64,000 bases of DNA from Microbacterium binotii (lineage in GTDB: Bacteria > Actinomycetota > Actinomycetes > Actinomycetales > Microbacteriaceae). The DNA lies in NCBI RefSeq assembly GCF_021398715.1, contig NZ_CP090347.1, forward strand, positions 2,170,001 through 2,234,000, read 5' to 3'. Each line of letters starts with the position of its first letter. Position 1 is the first letter of the stretch. Shown piece by piece: positions 28,760 through 37,553 of the stretch. The notes beneath the pieces are model-generated. The model did not search any database, was not told the DNA's origin, and saw only the letters and a list, made by a program, of their open reading frames with translations. A program made the translations under genes and the position numbers.

Positions 28760-29785
28760 CTACTCCGACGCGCGCGCGATCTCCGACAGCTGACTGCGGG
28801 TGAGACGAAGCCCCACGCCCTGCAGCACCTCTTCGACGTGGCCGGGCGCGTAGGCGTTCGCGATGGGGGCGGCGACGATCCGCTGGGCGAGCAGCCACGC
28901 CACCGCGACCGCCGACACCGGCACACCGAACTCCGCCGCCACTGCATCCATCGCCTTCAGCGTGCGGCTGCCGCGCTTGGTCAGGCTGCCTGCGAGCTGG
29001 GCCGCACGAACGGAGGTGACCGCCTTGTCGCGTGTGCGCCGGGCGCCGGCGAGGAACCCGTGCTCCAGCGGATGCGACGGCGTCACCGCGACGCCCTGCG
29101 CCCCGGCGACGAGTCTCAGGTCGCCATCGAAGTCCTTGCGGCGCAACACGTTGTAGGGCACGTCGAGCACCGTGAACCGCGGGAGCCCCGCCGACGAGAG
29201 GATGCGGGCCTCCACCAGCTGCTCCGCTCGGAGGCCGTACGCGCCGATCGCCCGCACTTTGCCGGCCTCGATCAGCCACTCCAGCGTGGCGAGCGTGTTC
29301 TCGAGCGAACCCACGCCTGCCGTGCCGTCGATGTAGAGCACGTCGATGCGATCAATGCCGAGACGCACGAGCGAGGCCTCGACCGAGCGGATCAGGTTGA
29401 CGGGGCCGAGGCCCGGGTGGTCCGGATGCGCGCCGACGCGGGTCATGAGCACGAGGTCGTCGCGCACGCGGCGCTTGCGCAGCCACTCGCCGATGATGTG
29501 TTCGCTGCGCCCGCCCGCGAAGCTGTCCGCGGTGTGCACGGCGTTGCCGCCGCGCTCGACGTACGCGTCGAGGATCGTGTGGCTGGTGTCGATGTCGACG
29601 TTCCAACCGAACTCCGCGCCACCCAGGATGAGGGGGAAGATGCGCTGTCCGCTCTCGCCCAGATCGATGCGGATGCCGGCGCCGACACCGGGACCCTGTA
29701 CGGGGATGGGGGCCGAGGGATGCATCTCGGCCACATCCATCGGCGCGACCGGATGCGTCGCCGTGCCGATTCCGAAGATTCTCAC
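28760..29785 (-). CDS. Aldo/keto-reductase-fold protein lacking the catalytic tetrad
   Basis: The 341-residue protein aligns throughout with aldo/keto reductases (AKR): GGAEFGWN, AGGRSEHIIGEWL, GPVNLIRSVEASLVRLGID, LIEAGKVRAIGAYG. But all four catalytic residues differ: Asp to His84 (VHTAD), Tyr to Phe89 (ADSFAGG), Lys to Arg116 (MTRVGAHP) and His to Asp153 (LYIDGTAG). A normal ketone reductase mechanism is therefore unlikely; a sensor, scaffold or altered chemistry is possible. GTG 29785 is chosen because GGAAGG lies 7 nt upstream; GTG 29791 is an alternative. A 16-bp palindrome at 29868-29883 probably controls it. Confidence 0.8.
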   Translation of the reverse strand: MRIFGIGTATHPVAPMDVAEMHPSAPIPVQGPGVGAGIRIDLGESGQRIFPLILGGAEFGWNVDIDTSHTILDAYVERGGNAVHTADSFAGGRSEHIIGEWLRKRRVRDDLVLMTRVGAHPDHPGLGPVNLIRSVEASLVRLGIDRIDVLYIDGTAGVGSLENTLATLEWLIEAGKVRAIGAYGLRAEQLVEARILSSAGLPRFTVLDVPYNVLRRKDFDGDLRLVAGAQGVAVTPSHPLEHGFLAGARRTRDKAVTSVRAAQLAGSLTKRGSRTLKAMDAVAAEFGVPVSAVAVAWLLAQRIVAAPIANAYAPGHVEEVLQGVGLRLTRSQLSEIARASE

Positions 29786-29867
29786 GCGCACCCCTTCCGC
29801 ATTCTCGTGTCGCGGAACGCGGAATCCGTGGAACTCCCGCGTGGCTCGACGCGTACTTAGACAGTAA

Positions 29868-29883
29868 GTGAGCGCGCGCTCAC
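29868..29883. promoter_or_regulatory. Perfect 16-bp palindrome (operator candidate) upstream of the AKR-like gene
   Basis: GTGAGCGC-GCGCTCAC is a perfect inverted repeat about 83 bp before the start codon. On the minus strand it is followed by TTACTGTCTAAGT, which could hold the -10. This is the size and symmetry of a TetR-family operator. The regulator is not in the window. Confidence 0.55.
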
Positions 29884-29951
29884 CGGATCCCGCCACGGCG
29901 ACAGATCGATAAACATTGCATAACTCTTTTGTCACGGCCTCCCCGCGGACG

Positions 29952-29991
29952 GCTGAGGCCCCCGCCGCGATATCGCGACGGGGGCCTCAGC
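29952..29991 (-). terminator. Terminator downstream of pnp
   Basis: The arms GCTGAGGCCCCCG and CGGGGGCCTCAGC, extended inward by CGCGATATCGCG-type pairing, form a stem of about 18 bp starting 11 nt after the pnp stop codon. Confidence 0.75.
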
Positions 29992-30002
29992 GGCGTTCGG
30001 GA

Positions 30003-32282
30003 TCAGCCCTCTGCGGGAGCCTCCGGACCGGGGTTGGCCGCGTCGCGACCCTCCTGGTCGGCAGCCTCTTCGAGCACCGGCTCGAGCGACAGCTTGCCGC
30101 GGTCGTCGATCTTCGTGATCTTGACCAGCAGCTTCTGACCCACGTTGAGCACGTCGTCGACGTTCTCGACGCGCTTGCCGCCGGCGAGCTTGCGGACCTC
30201 GCTGACGTGCAGCAGGCCGTCCTTGCCGGGCAGCAGCGAGATGAAGGCGCCGAACGTGGCGATCTTCACGACGGTGCCGAGGAACTGCTCGCCGACCTCG
30301 GGGTTGGTTGGGTTGGCGATCGCGTTCACCTGGGCGCGGGCGGCCTCGGCCGAGGGGCCGTCGGTCGCGCCGATGTAGACGGTGCCGTCCTCCTCGATGG
30401 AGATCTGCGCGCCGGTCTCGTCCTGGATCGCGTTGATCGTCTTGCCCTTCGGGCCGATCAGCTCACCGATCTTGTCGACGGGGATCTGGACGCTGATGAC
30501 GCGGGGCGCGGTGGGCGCCATCTCGTCGGGAGCGTCGATCGCGGCGTTGAGCACGTTCAGGATCGTCAGACGCGCGTCCTTGGCCTGCGTGAGAGCTGCG
30601 GCGAGCACCGACGACGGGATGCCGTCGAGCTTCGTGTCGAGCTGGATGGCCGTGACGAACTCGCTGGTACCGGCGACCTTGAAGTCCATGTCGCCCAGCG
30701 CGTCCTCTGCACCGAGGATGTCGGTCAGCGCGGCGTAGCGCGTCTGGCCGTCGACCTCGTCGGACACCAGACCCATCGCGATACCCGCGACGGGTGCGCG
30801 CAGCGGCACACCGGCGTTGAGCAGCGAGAGGGTCGAGGCGCACACGGAGCCCATGGACGTCGAACCGTTGGATCCGAGAGCCTCGGAGACCTGGCGGATC
30901 GCGTAGGGGAACTCCTCGCGGCTGGGCAGCACGGGAACGAGGGCGCGCTCGGCCAGGAAGCCGTGACCGATCTCGCGACGCTTCGGGCTGCCCACACGGC
31001 CGGTCTCACCGGTCGAGTAGGGCGGGAAGTTGTAGTGGTGCATGTAGCGCTTGCTCGTCGTGGGCGACAGCGAGTCGATCTGCTGCTCCATCTTGAGCAT
31101 GTTCAGCGTGGTGACGCCCAGGATCTGGGTCTCGCCGCGCTGGAAGATCGCCGAACCGTGCACGCGCGGGATGACCTGCACCTCGGCGTCGAGCGCGCGG
31201 ATGTCGGCCAGGCCGCGTCCGTCGATACGGACGCCCTCGGCGAGGATGCGGCCGCGCACGATCTTCTTGGTGACCGACTTGTACGCGGCCGAGAACTCGA
31301 GCGTCGCCGCGGCGGGCAGCTGCTCGGCCTCGACGGCGGCGACGAGCTCTGCCTTGACGGCATCCTTCACCGCGTCGTCTGCGTTCTGACGCTCCTGCTT
31401 GTCGGCGATCTGGTAGATCGGGACGAGCTTGTCGTAGGCGCGCTCGGCGACGAAGTCGTACGTCTCCTGGCTGTAGGGCGGGAAGACCGGGTAGGGCTGG
31501 ATCTCCTTCGCCGCGGTGTTCGCCACGACGTTCTGCGCCGCGACGAGCTCCTTGATGAAGGGCTTGGCGGCCTCGAGACCCTGCGCGACGATCTCCTCGC
31601 TGGGCTTGGTGGCGCCGGCCTTGATGAGGTCCCAGCTGTGCTCGGTGGCCTCGGCCTCGACCATCATGATCGCGACTTCGCCGTCCTCCAGGACGCGACC
31701 GGCGACGATCAGGTCGAAGACGGCCTCCTGCAGCTGCTCGGCCTTCGGGAACGCGATCCACTGGTCGGCGTGCTCGCCGTGGCCCGGGATGAGCGCGAGA
31801 CGCACACCGGCGATGGGACCGGAGAACGGCAGACCGGAGATCTGCGTCGACAGGGATGCGGCGTTGATGGCCAGAGCGTCGTAGAACTCGCCCGGCGCGA
31901 TCGAGAGCACCGTGACGACGATCTGGACCTCGTTGCGGAGGCCATCGACGAACGACGGGCGCAGCGGACGGTCGATCAGACGGCACACCAGGATCGCCTC
32001 GGTCGAGGGGCGGCCCTCACGACGGAAGAACGAACCGGGGATCTTGCCGGCGGCGTACGAGCGCTCCTCGACGTCGACGGTCAGCGGGAAGAAGTCGAAG
32101 CCCTCACGAGGGTGCTTCCCGGCGCTCGTGGCCGAGAGGAGCATCGTCTCCTCGTCGAGGTAGGCGGCAACGGCACCCTGTGCCTGCTGCGCCAGTCGCC
32201 CGGTCTCGAACCGGACGGTGCGGGTGCCGAATCGGCCGTTGTCGAGAACGGCTTCGGCGGCGGTGATTTCCGGACCTTCCAA
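30003..32282 (-). CDS. pnp: Polyribonucleotide nucleotidyltransferase
   Basis: PNPase degrades RNA from the 3' end with phosphate. The 759-residue protein has two RNase PH domains, a KH domain ([18 protein letters not shown]) and a C-terminal S1 domain ([18 protein letters not shown]). The start is TTG at 32282: AAGGAGGG lies 5 nt upstream and the protein then begins [16 protein letters not shown], the family N-terminus. No ATG fits. The leader carries a structured RNA (32283-32517). rpsO, usually close by, is about 17 kb away here. Confidence 0.96.
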   Translation of the reverse strand: MEGPEITAAEAVLDNGRFGTRTVRFETGRLAQQAQGAVAAYLDEETMLLSATSAGKHPREGFDFFPLTVDVEERSYAAGKIPGSFFRREGRPSTEAILVCRLIDRPLRPSFVDGLRNEVQIVVTVLSIAPGEFYDALAINAASLSTQISGLPFSGPIAGVRLALIPGHGEHADQWIAFPKAEQLQEAVFDLIVAGRVLEDGEVAIMMVEAEATEHSWDLIKAGATKPSEEIVAQGLEAAKPFIKELVAAQNVVANTAAKEIQPYPVFPPYSQETYDFVAERAYDKLVPIYQIADKQERQNADDAVKDAVKAELVAAVEAEQLPAAATLEFSAAYKSVTKKIVRGRILAEGVRIDGRGLADIRALDAEVQVIPRVHGSAIFQRGETQILGVTTLNMLKMEQQIDSLSPTTSKRYMHHYNFPPYSTGETGRVGSPKRREIGHGFLAERALVPVLPSREEFPYAIRQVSEALGSNGSTSMGSVCASTLSLLNAGVPLRAPVAGIAMGLVSDEVDGQTRYAALTDILGAEDALGDMDFKVAGTSEFVTAIQLDTKLDGIPSSVLAAALTQAKDARLTILNVLNAAIDAPDEMAPTAPRVISVQIPVDKIGELIGPKGKTINAIQDETGAQISIEEDGTVYIGATDGPSAEAARAQVNAIANPTNPEVGEQFLGTVVKIATFGAFISLLPGKDGLLHVSEVRKLAGGKRVENVDDVLNVGQKLLVKITKIDDRGKLSLEPVLEEAADQEGRDAANPGPEAPAEG

Positions 32283-32517
32283 GAGGTCCCTCCTTCTTTG
32301 TTTAGGCTCGCCACCCCGTGTGGGCGACGAGCGGACATGCGAAGGAGCAGGGCTGCGGTTATGGGCGCGCGGCATGACTGCAGAGAGCCTGCGCTGGCCA
32401 CCAGTAGAAGACCACCCGGCGTGCGACGCACGACGAGGAACCCACCACAGGGGACCAGCTTCCCGCCGGCCTGCTCCGTGAACTCGTATGGAGTTGGGCG
32501 ATCGCAGAGAGCGATCC
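32283..32517 (-). ncRNA. pnp 5' leader, probable Actino-pnp RNA motif
   Basis: A 331-bp gap precedes pnp. On the minus strand TAGGCT (32523-32528) gives a likely transcription start near 32517, followed by about 235 nt of leader. The leader shows a GATCGC/GCGATC hairpin at 32500-32516, a GTGCG/CGCAC hairpin near 32420-32431, the TGGTGGCCA segment near 32395-32404, and a CGCCCAC/GTGGCG hairpin just before the ribosome binding site. Actino-pnp (Weinberg and colleagues) is a known conserved structure in this position in actinobacteria. The assignment rests on position and visible pairing; I could not run the covariance model. Confidence 0.55.
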
Positions 32518-32613
32518 GCCTCAGCCTACCAGGGCAACCTGTTCTCACGCCGGTCGGCGCCGCCTATCGTGGAACGCACACCCGCGACAGCGGAACCGAC
32601 GAGAGGACAGGTC

Positions 32614-32817
32614 ATGACCGACGACACCACCCCCGGCTCCGACCGCGACGCCGAACCGGGCACCGAGCCCGCAGCCTCCGGCGAGGAGCAGCTGGTCGAG
32701 GACGGTCTGCTCGACGGCACTCCGGAGACCCCGGACCCGCGCGAGGAGGCGCAATTGCAGGCGCAGCTCGAGCGCGAGATGCGCTTCGACGGCTTCGAGC
32801 AGGGCATCGAGGGCTGA
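32614..32817 (+). CDS. Small acidic hypothetical protein
   Basis: The 67-residue protein is rich in Asp, Glu, Pro and Thr (MTDDTTPGSDRDAEPGTEPA) with a short helical C-terminus (EEAQLQAQLEREMRFDGFEQ). It has no signal peptide or membrane segment and no family I recognise. The ATG is preceded by GAGAGGA. A strong hairpin follows directly (32823-32867), supporting a real short transcription unit. It is divergent from pnp. Confidence 0.6.
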   Translation: MTDDTTPGSDRDAEPGTEPAASGEEQLVEDGLLDGTPETPDPREEAQLQAQLEREMRFDGFEQGIEG

Positions 32818-32822
32818 CACGC

Positions 32823-32867
32823 GACGAAGAGGGGCCCCGGCACGCATTGCGTGCCCCCCTCTTCGTC
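32823..32867. terminator. Bidirectional terminator between the small acidic gene and dctA
   Basis: GACGAAGAGGGG pairs with CCCCTCTTCGTC around an inner GGCACGC/GCGTGCC stem. The convergent genes end at 32817 and 32870, so the hairpin can serve both. Confidence 0.8.
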
Positions 32868-32869
32868 GA

Positions 32870-34282
32870 TCAGCGTGCCGTGGTCGCCATCGGCTTCGCG
32901 GCCGCATCCCCCTGCGCTGCGACGGGCGTCTTCTCCCCCGCATCCGCACCGTGTCCGCCGGTCAGGGTGGACTCGTCGAACGGGCGGGCCCCGGAGAGCA
33001 CCTCGCGCACCCGCGCCTTGTCGATCTGCCGGGTCCAGGTGCCGATCAGCACGGTCGCCACCGCGTTGCCGGTGAAGTTGGTGACCGCGCGGCCTTCCGA
33101 CATGAAACGGTCGATGCCGACGATGACGCCCACACCGCCGACCAGGTCGGGTCGGTAGGTCTGCAGACCTGCCGCGAGGGTCGCGAGTCCCGCGCCGGTG
33201 ACGCCCGCGGCCCCCTTCGAGGCGATGATCATGAACACGAGCAGGCCGATCTGCTCGGGGATCGACATCGGCGCACCCATGCCGGTCGCGATGAACAGCG
33301 ATGCCATCGTGAGGTAGATCGCCGTGCCGTCCAGGTTGAACGAGTACCCCGTGGGCACCGTGATGCCCACGACGGGCTTCGAGACGCCGAGGTGCTCCAT
33401 CTTGGCGATGAGGCGGGGCAGCGCGGACTCCGACGACGACGTACCGACGATGAGCAGGTATTCGCGGCCCAGGTACTTCATGAGCGAGAAGATGTTCACC
33501 CGGGCGACCGCATAGAGAAGCGAACCCAGCACGCCGGCGATGAAGACGAAGCACGTGATGTAGAACGCGACCATCAGAAGCCCGAGCCCGAGGATCGCGG
33601 CGACGCCGGTCGAGCCGACGACGGCCGCGATGGCGCCGAACGCGCCGACGGGCGCAAGCCAGAGGATCATGCCCAGGATGCGGAACACGAGCGTCTGCAG
33701 GTGGGTGACCGCCGTCATGATCGGCTTGCCCTTCTCCCCCAGCCCCTGCAGCGCGAAGCCGACCAGGAGCGCGATGAAGAGCACCTGCAGCACGCTGCCG
33801 CCGGTGAACGCCGCGAAGAAGGACTCGGGCACGATGTGCAGCAGGAAGTCGACGGTGGAGGTCGCCTCGCCCGTCGCCTGGTAGGTCGAGCCGGACATGT
33901 CCAGCCCCTCGCCCGGGTGGATGATGTTGCCCACCACGAGACCGATCGCGAGCGCGAAGGTCGACATGCCGAGGAAGTAGACCAGGGCCAGTCCGCCGAT
34001 CTTGCCCACGGTCGCCGCCTTGGCGATGGAACCCACGCCCACCACGATGGTGCAGAAGATGATGGGGGCGATCATCATCGTGATGAGCGACACGAACGCC
34101 GTTCCCAGCGGCTTCAGGCCCACGGCGAACTCGGGGAAGGCCAGTCCCACGACGGCACCGGCGACCACGGCGATGATCACCGAGACGTACAGCCAGGTGT
34201 GCTTGTCCCATCTCTTGCGACCGGGGCGGCCTGTCAGCCGCGGCAGGGTCACCGTCGTCGTGCGGGGAAGTCGCAGAGCCAT
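32870..34282 (-). CDS. dctA: C4-dicarboxylate:cation symporter DctA
   Basis: DctA imports succinate, fumarate and malate (DAACS family). The 470-residue membrane protein has the serine-rich loop IVGTSSSESALPRL, the NLDGTAIYLTMASLF motif, SKGAAGVTGAGLATL and a substrate helix DRFMSEGRAVTNFTGNAVAT. Two ATGs in a row are possible; 34282 has GAAGGAG at 6 nt, 34285 at 3 nt. A divergent sensor kinase/response regulator pair of the DcuS/DcuR type is the likely controller. Confidence 0.92.
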   Translation of the reverse strand: MALRLPRTTTVTLPRLTGRPGRKRWDKHTWLYVSVIIAVVAGAVVGLAFPEFAVGLKPLGTAFVSLITMMIAPIIFCTIVVGVGSIAKAATVGKIGGLALVYFLGMSTFALAIGLVVGNIIHPGEGLDMSGSTYQATGEATSTVDFLLHIVPESFFAAFTGGSVLQVLFIALLVGFALQGLGEKGKPIMTAVTHLQTLVFRILGMILWLAPVGAFGAIAAVVGSTGVAAILGLGLLMVAFYITCFVFIAGVLGSLLYAVARVNIFSLMKYLGREYLLIVGTSSSESALPRLIAKMEHLGVSKPVVGITVPTGYSFNLDGTAIYLTMASLFIATGMGAPMSIPEQIGLLVFMIIASKGAAGVTGAGLATLAAGLQTYRPDLVGGVGVIVGIDRFMSEGRAVTNFTGNAVATVLIGTWTRQIDKARVREVLSGARPFDESTLTGGHGADAGEKTPVAAQGDAAAKPMATTAR

Positions 34283-34388
34283 CATCGTCTCCTTCTCGAT
34301 CGGGCCGCCTCATCGTGGCCACGCTCGTACCTTGATGCCCGCTGACGGACCGGGTCGAGTTGTGGTCGTATTGATCACGGAGGATGCG

Positions 34389-35645
34389 GTGAGACCGACG
34401 AAGTTCCCGACGAGCGCGGCCACGCGCCTGTTCCTGCTGATCGCCGCCGCTGCCGTCGCGGCGGCGGCCCTGCTCAGCGCGGTGCTCGTGCTGGACGCGC
34501 AGCGCGCGGAACGTGCGGAGGCGGAGCGCGTGACGCAGATCGTCGCGCGCACCCTCGCCGAGGACCCCTTCGTTCGAAGCGGCGTCACCTCCACGGCCCC
34601 CTCCGCCGTCCTCCAGCCGTTCGCGGAGTCGGTCATGGCGGCCAGCGACCTGGACTTCGTGACGATCATGTCGCCCGACGGCGTGCGCTTCACCCACCGC
34701 GATCCCGCCCGGATCGGCGAGCGCTACATCGGGACGATCCCCGCATCCCCCGAATCGCTCACCGAGGAGCGCGCGGGGACGCTCGGGCCCTCGGTGCGCA
34801 CGATCGCCCCCGTCACCGAGGGCGACGAGGTCGTGGGGTGGGTGTCCGCGGGGGTGACGTTGGGCAGCATCGGCGACGGGATCGCCGCCCGGCTGCCGTT
34901 CGCGCTGGCGGTCGCGCTCATCGTGCTGGCCGCGGGCCTGGTGGGTGCGGTGCTGGCGCGCGGGCAGACGCGACGCGTGACGGGCGACCTCGCCGCATCC
35001 GAGATCCGCGACACGCTCTCGAGCGCCGAGTCGATGCGCACCCTCGGCGAGGCGCTGCGGGCCCAGACGCACGAGCACGGCAACCGCATCCACACCGCCG
35101 TCGCCCTGCTCGAGATGGACCGGCGCGAGGAGGCGATCGCTCTGCTCACCGACTCCGCCCAGGCCTCGCAGGACCTGGTCGATCAGGTCACGGCGCGCGC
35201 CGACGGGGACGCCACCGTGGGCGCCCTGGTGCTCGGAAAGGTGTCGCAAGCGGCCGAACGCGGGGTGCTCCTGCGCACGCAGATCGCTCCCGACGCGCCC
35301 CGCTCTGTTCTCTCCGCCGTCGACGCCGTCACGGTCGTGGGTAATCTGCTCGACAACGCCGTGGATGCGGCGGCCACCGGCCCCACGCCGCGCACCGTCG
35401 ATTTCACGATGACGCGTTCCGGGCAGGACCTGATCCTCACGGTGGCCGACTCGGGTGCCGGTGTGCCCGTGGAGATGCGCGAGAGGGTGTTCGAGATGGG
35501 ATTCAGCACGAAACCCGCCGGGGCCGAGGGTCGCGGTGTGGGCCTGGCGCTCGTGCGCGACATCGTGACGGCGTCGGGCGGCAGCATCCGCATCGACGAC
35601 GCCCATCCGAGCCGCTTCGTGCTCGTGTTGAAGGGGCGGGCATGA
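34389..35645 (+). CDS. DcuS/CitA-type sensor histidine kinase
   Basis: The 418-residue protein has a membrane helix at 12-36, an extracytoplasmic sensor domain (about 40-165), a second helix at about 168-190 and a kinase core. The SPOB_a-type H-box is EHGNRIHTAVALLEM, the N-box VGNLLDNAVDAA, and the G-boxes ADSGAGVP and GRGVGLALV. The cytoplasmic PAS domain of full DcuS/CitA seems to be missing or very short. GTG 34389 has GGAGG 5 nt upstream. It overlaps the response regulator (ATGA) and is divergent from dctA, so it likely senses C4-dicarboxylates. Confidence 0.87.
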   Translation: MRPTKFPTSAATRLFLLIAAAAVAAAALLSAVLVLDAQRAERAEAERVTQIVARTLAEDPFVRSGVTSTAPSAVLQPFAESVMAASDLDFVTIMSPDGVRFTHRDPARIGERYIGTIPASPESLTEERAGTLGPSVRTIAPVTEGDEVVGWVSAGVTLGSIGDGIAARLPFALAVALIVLAAGLVGAVLARGQTRRVTGDLAASEIRDTLSSAESMRTLGEALRAQTHEHGNRIHTAVALLEMDRREEAIALLTDSAQASQDLVDQVTARADGDATVGALVLGKVSQAAERGVLLRTQIAPDAPRSVLSAVDAVTVVGNLLDNAVDAAATGPTPRTVDFTMTRSGQDLILTVADSGAGVPVEMRERVFEMGFSTKPAGAEGRGVGLALVRDIVTASGGSIRIDDAHPSRFVLVLKGRA

Positions 35646-36322
35646 TCCAGGTCCTCGTCGTCGACGACGACGCATTGACGCTGGAGCTGCACGGGCAGTA
35701 CGTCGGCCGCCTGGACGGGTTCGAGGTGAGTGGACTGTGCGCGGGAGCCGCGGCAGCGCTGCGCGCGCTCATCGGCCCTGCACCCCGGCCGGAGGTGGAC
35801 CTCGTCCTGCTCGACATGACGATGCCCGACGCGAGCGGCCTGGATGTCCTGCGCCGCATCCGCGCCGCCGGGAGCACGGTCGACGTGATCGCGGTGACCA
35901 GCGTGCGTGACGCCGACACCGTGAGGGCGACCGCGAGCCTCGGGGTCGTGCAGTACCTCGTGAAGCCCTTCACCTTCGGCGTGTTCCGGGAGCGGCTGGA
36001 GCAGTACGCGCAGGCATGCGAACGGCGCACTCCGCGCGGGCCCGCGACGCAGGCCGAGATCGATGCGCTGCTGGGGGCGGGTCGCACGGCTCCCATCCCG
36101 GTCACGCCGAAGGGCATCTCGCCGGACACGCTGGACGCGGTGGGCCGGGCACTCCGAGAGGGCGACGCTCTCTCGGCCGTCGAGACGGCGCGCCTGCTGG
36201 GCCTGTCGCGCGTCTCGGCCCGCCGCTACCTGGAGCACCTCGTGGAGATCGGTGCCGCCGAACGGCGTGCGCGCCACGGTCGCCCCGGCCGCCCGGAGAG
36301 CGAGTACCGCTGGTCGGTGTGA
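35642..36322 (+). CDS. CitB/DcuR-type response regulator
   Basis: The 226-residue protein has a receiver domain with Asp8-Asp10, phosphoacceptor Asp58 (VLLDMTMPD) and the lysine in YLVKPF. A C-terminal winged-helix follows (ETARLLGLSRVSARRYLEHL), as in DcuR/CitB. Its ATG overlaps the kinase stop. The target is probably dctA, which is divergent from the kinase. Confidence 0.9.
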   Translation: MIQVLVVDDDALTLELHGQYVGRLDGFEVSGLCAGAAAALRALIGPAPRPEVDLVLLDMTMPDASGLDVLRRIRAAGSTVDVIAVTSVRDADTVRATASLGVVQYLVKPFTFGVFRERLEQYAQACERRTPRGPATQAEIDALLGAGRTAPIPVTPKGISPDTLDAVGRALREGDALSAVETARLLGLSRVSARRYLEHLVEIGAAERRARHGRPGRPESEYRWSV

Positions 36323-36367
36323 CTCGTGGGGTTGGTGTGACGCCTGTGACGCAATAGCGTGTTCCGC

Positions 36368-37534
36368 ATGATCGTCGAGCGCACGCCACGCCGACGGGCG
36401 CTGCGCCCGGTCGCGCTCGCTGTCGCCGTCACGATGGTCGTCCTGCTCGCCGGATCCGCCGCGCCCGCACAGGCTGCCGACACACCCTCCTGGAACGACG
36501 TGCAGAACGCGCGCGACAACCAGGCGGCCGCGGCCGAGCTCGTCGCCCGCATCGAGGCCGAACTCGACGCCGCACAGGAGCGCAGCGCAGCCTCCGCCAC
36601 CGCGGCGCTGGATGCGGCGCGCGTCGCAGAGGACGCCCGCCGACGCGCGGACGACGCCGCGCAGCGATCCGCCGCACTCGATGCCCAGGTCACCGCAGCG
36701 CGGACGGAGGCCGAGGCGCAGCGGGCTCGCACCGGCGCACTCGCCTCCTCCATGTACCGCCTGCAGTCCGACGGTCCCCTCGTCGCCCGCCTGCTGACCG
36801 CCGCCGATCCGGACGATCTGCTCGACCGTCTCGGACTTCTCGAGACGATGGGAACGGCCTGGGCCGGCCGAGCGGCGCAGGCGCAGGACGCGGCGCAGCT
36901 CTTGGCCGCGCTCGACGGTCAGGCCGCCGCGGCACACACCGCGCGCGAGGATGCCGCCAGGGCGGCCGAGCGTGCCGCCGCCGACGCGCAGTCCGCCGCA
37001 GACGCGGAGGCGGCAGCGGTGGCGGAGCTCACCACACAGGCCGACACGCTCTACGCGCAGCTGGCGACCCTCAAGGGCACCACGGCCGACCTGGAGCGCC
37101 GGTACCGGTTGGCGAGTCAGGTTGCGGCGCAACCGGCGAATCCGGCACCCACATCCCCGTCCCCCGGCACTCCCGCTCCCCCGGCGCCCTCGGTGCCCGT
37201 CCCTCCGTCCGGCGGCGCCGTCGTCGTCGACCCCGCAGGCGCCAGAGAGTATGCGCGCGGCGCGATCGGGGCCTACGGCTGGGGACAGGATCAGTTCGAG
37301 TGCCTCGTGTCGCTGTGGAACCGGGAGTCCGGGTGGCGCGCCGACGCACTCAACCCCTCCAGCGGCGCCTATGGGATCCCGCAGTCGCTGCCGGGCGACA
37401 AGATGGCCAGCGCCGGCGCCGATTGGCGAACGAACGCCGCCACCCAGATCAACTGGGGCCTGTCGTACATCTCGGGCCGCTACGGCTCCCCCTGCGGCGC
37501 GTGGGGCCACTCCCAGGCCACCGGCTGGTACTGA
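36368..37534 (+). CDS. Secreted coiled-coil lytic transglycosylase-like protein
   Basis: The 388-residue protein has a signal peptide (LAVAVTMVVLLAGSAAPAQA) and a long Ala/Glu/Arg-rich coiled coil (about 45-245, with a RipA/NlpC-like hinge SSMYRLQSDGPLVARLLTA). A Pro-rich linker follows. The C-terminal lysozyme-like domain has the catalytic glutamate Glu320 (LWNRESGW), then NPSSGAYGIPQSLPG and a final Cys pair partner near SPCGAWGHS. It probably cuts peptidoglycan. TAGCGT (36355-36360) lies 7 nt before the ATG and no ribosome binding site is seen. Confidence 0.85.
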   Translation: MIVERTPRRRALRPVALAVAVTMVVLLAGSAAPAQAADTPSWNDVQNARDNQAAAAELVARIEAELDAAQERSAASATAALDAARVAEDARRRADDAAQRSAALDAQVTAARTEAEAQRARTGALASSMYRLQSDGPLVARLLTAADPDDLLDRLGLLETMGTAWAGRAAQAQDAAQLLAALDGQAAAAHTAREDAARAAERAAADAQSAADAEAAAVAELTTQADTLYAQLATLKGTTADLERRYRLASQVAAQPANPAPTSPSPGTPAPPAPSVPVPPSGGAVVVDPAGAREYARGAIGAYGWGQDQFECLVSLWNRESGWRADALNPSSGAYGIPQSLPGDKMASAGADWRTNAATQINWGLSYISGRYGSPCGAWGHSQATGWY

Positions 37535-37553
37535 TCGCCCCGCTCGCAGGCGC

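Noticed and set aside
29916..33158. A long plus-strand open frame opposite pnp and the start of dctA
   Set aside because: Antisense shadow: low-complexity Asp/Gly/Arg/Val composition, no start signal, and pnp is unambiguous on the other strand.
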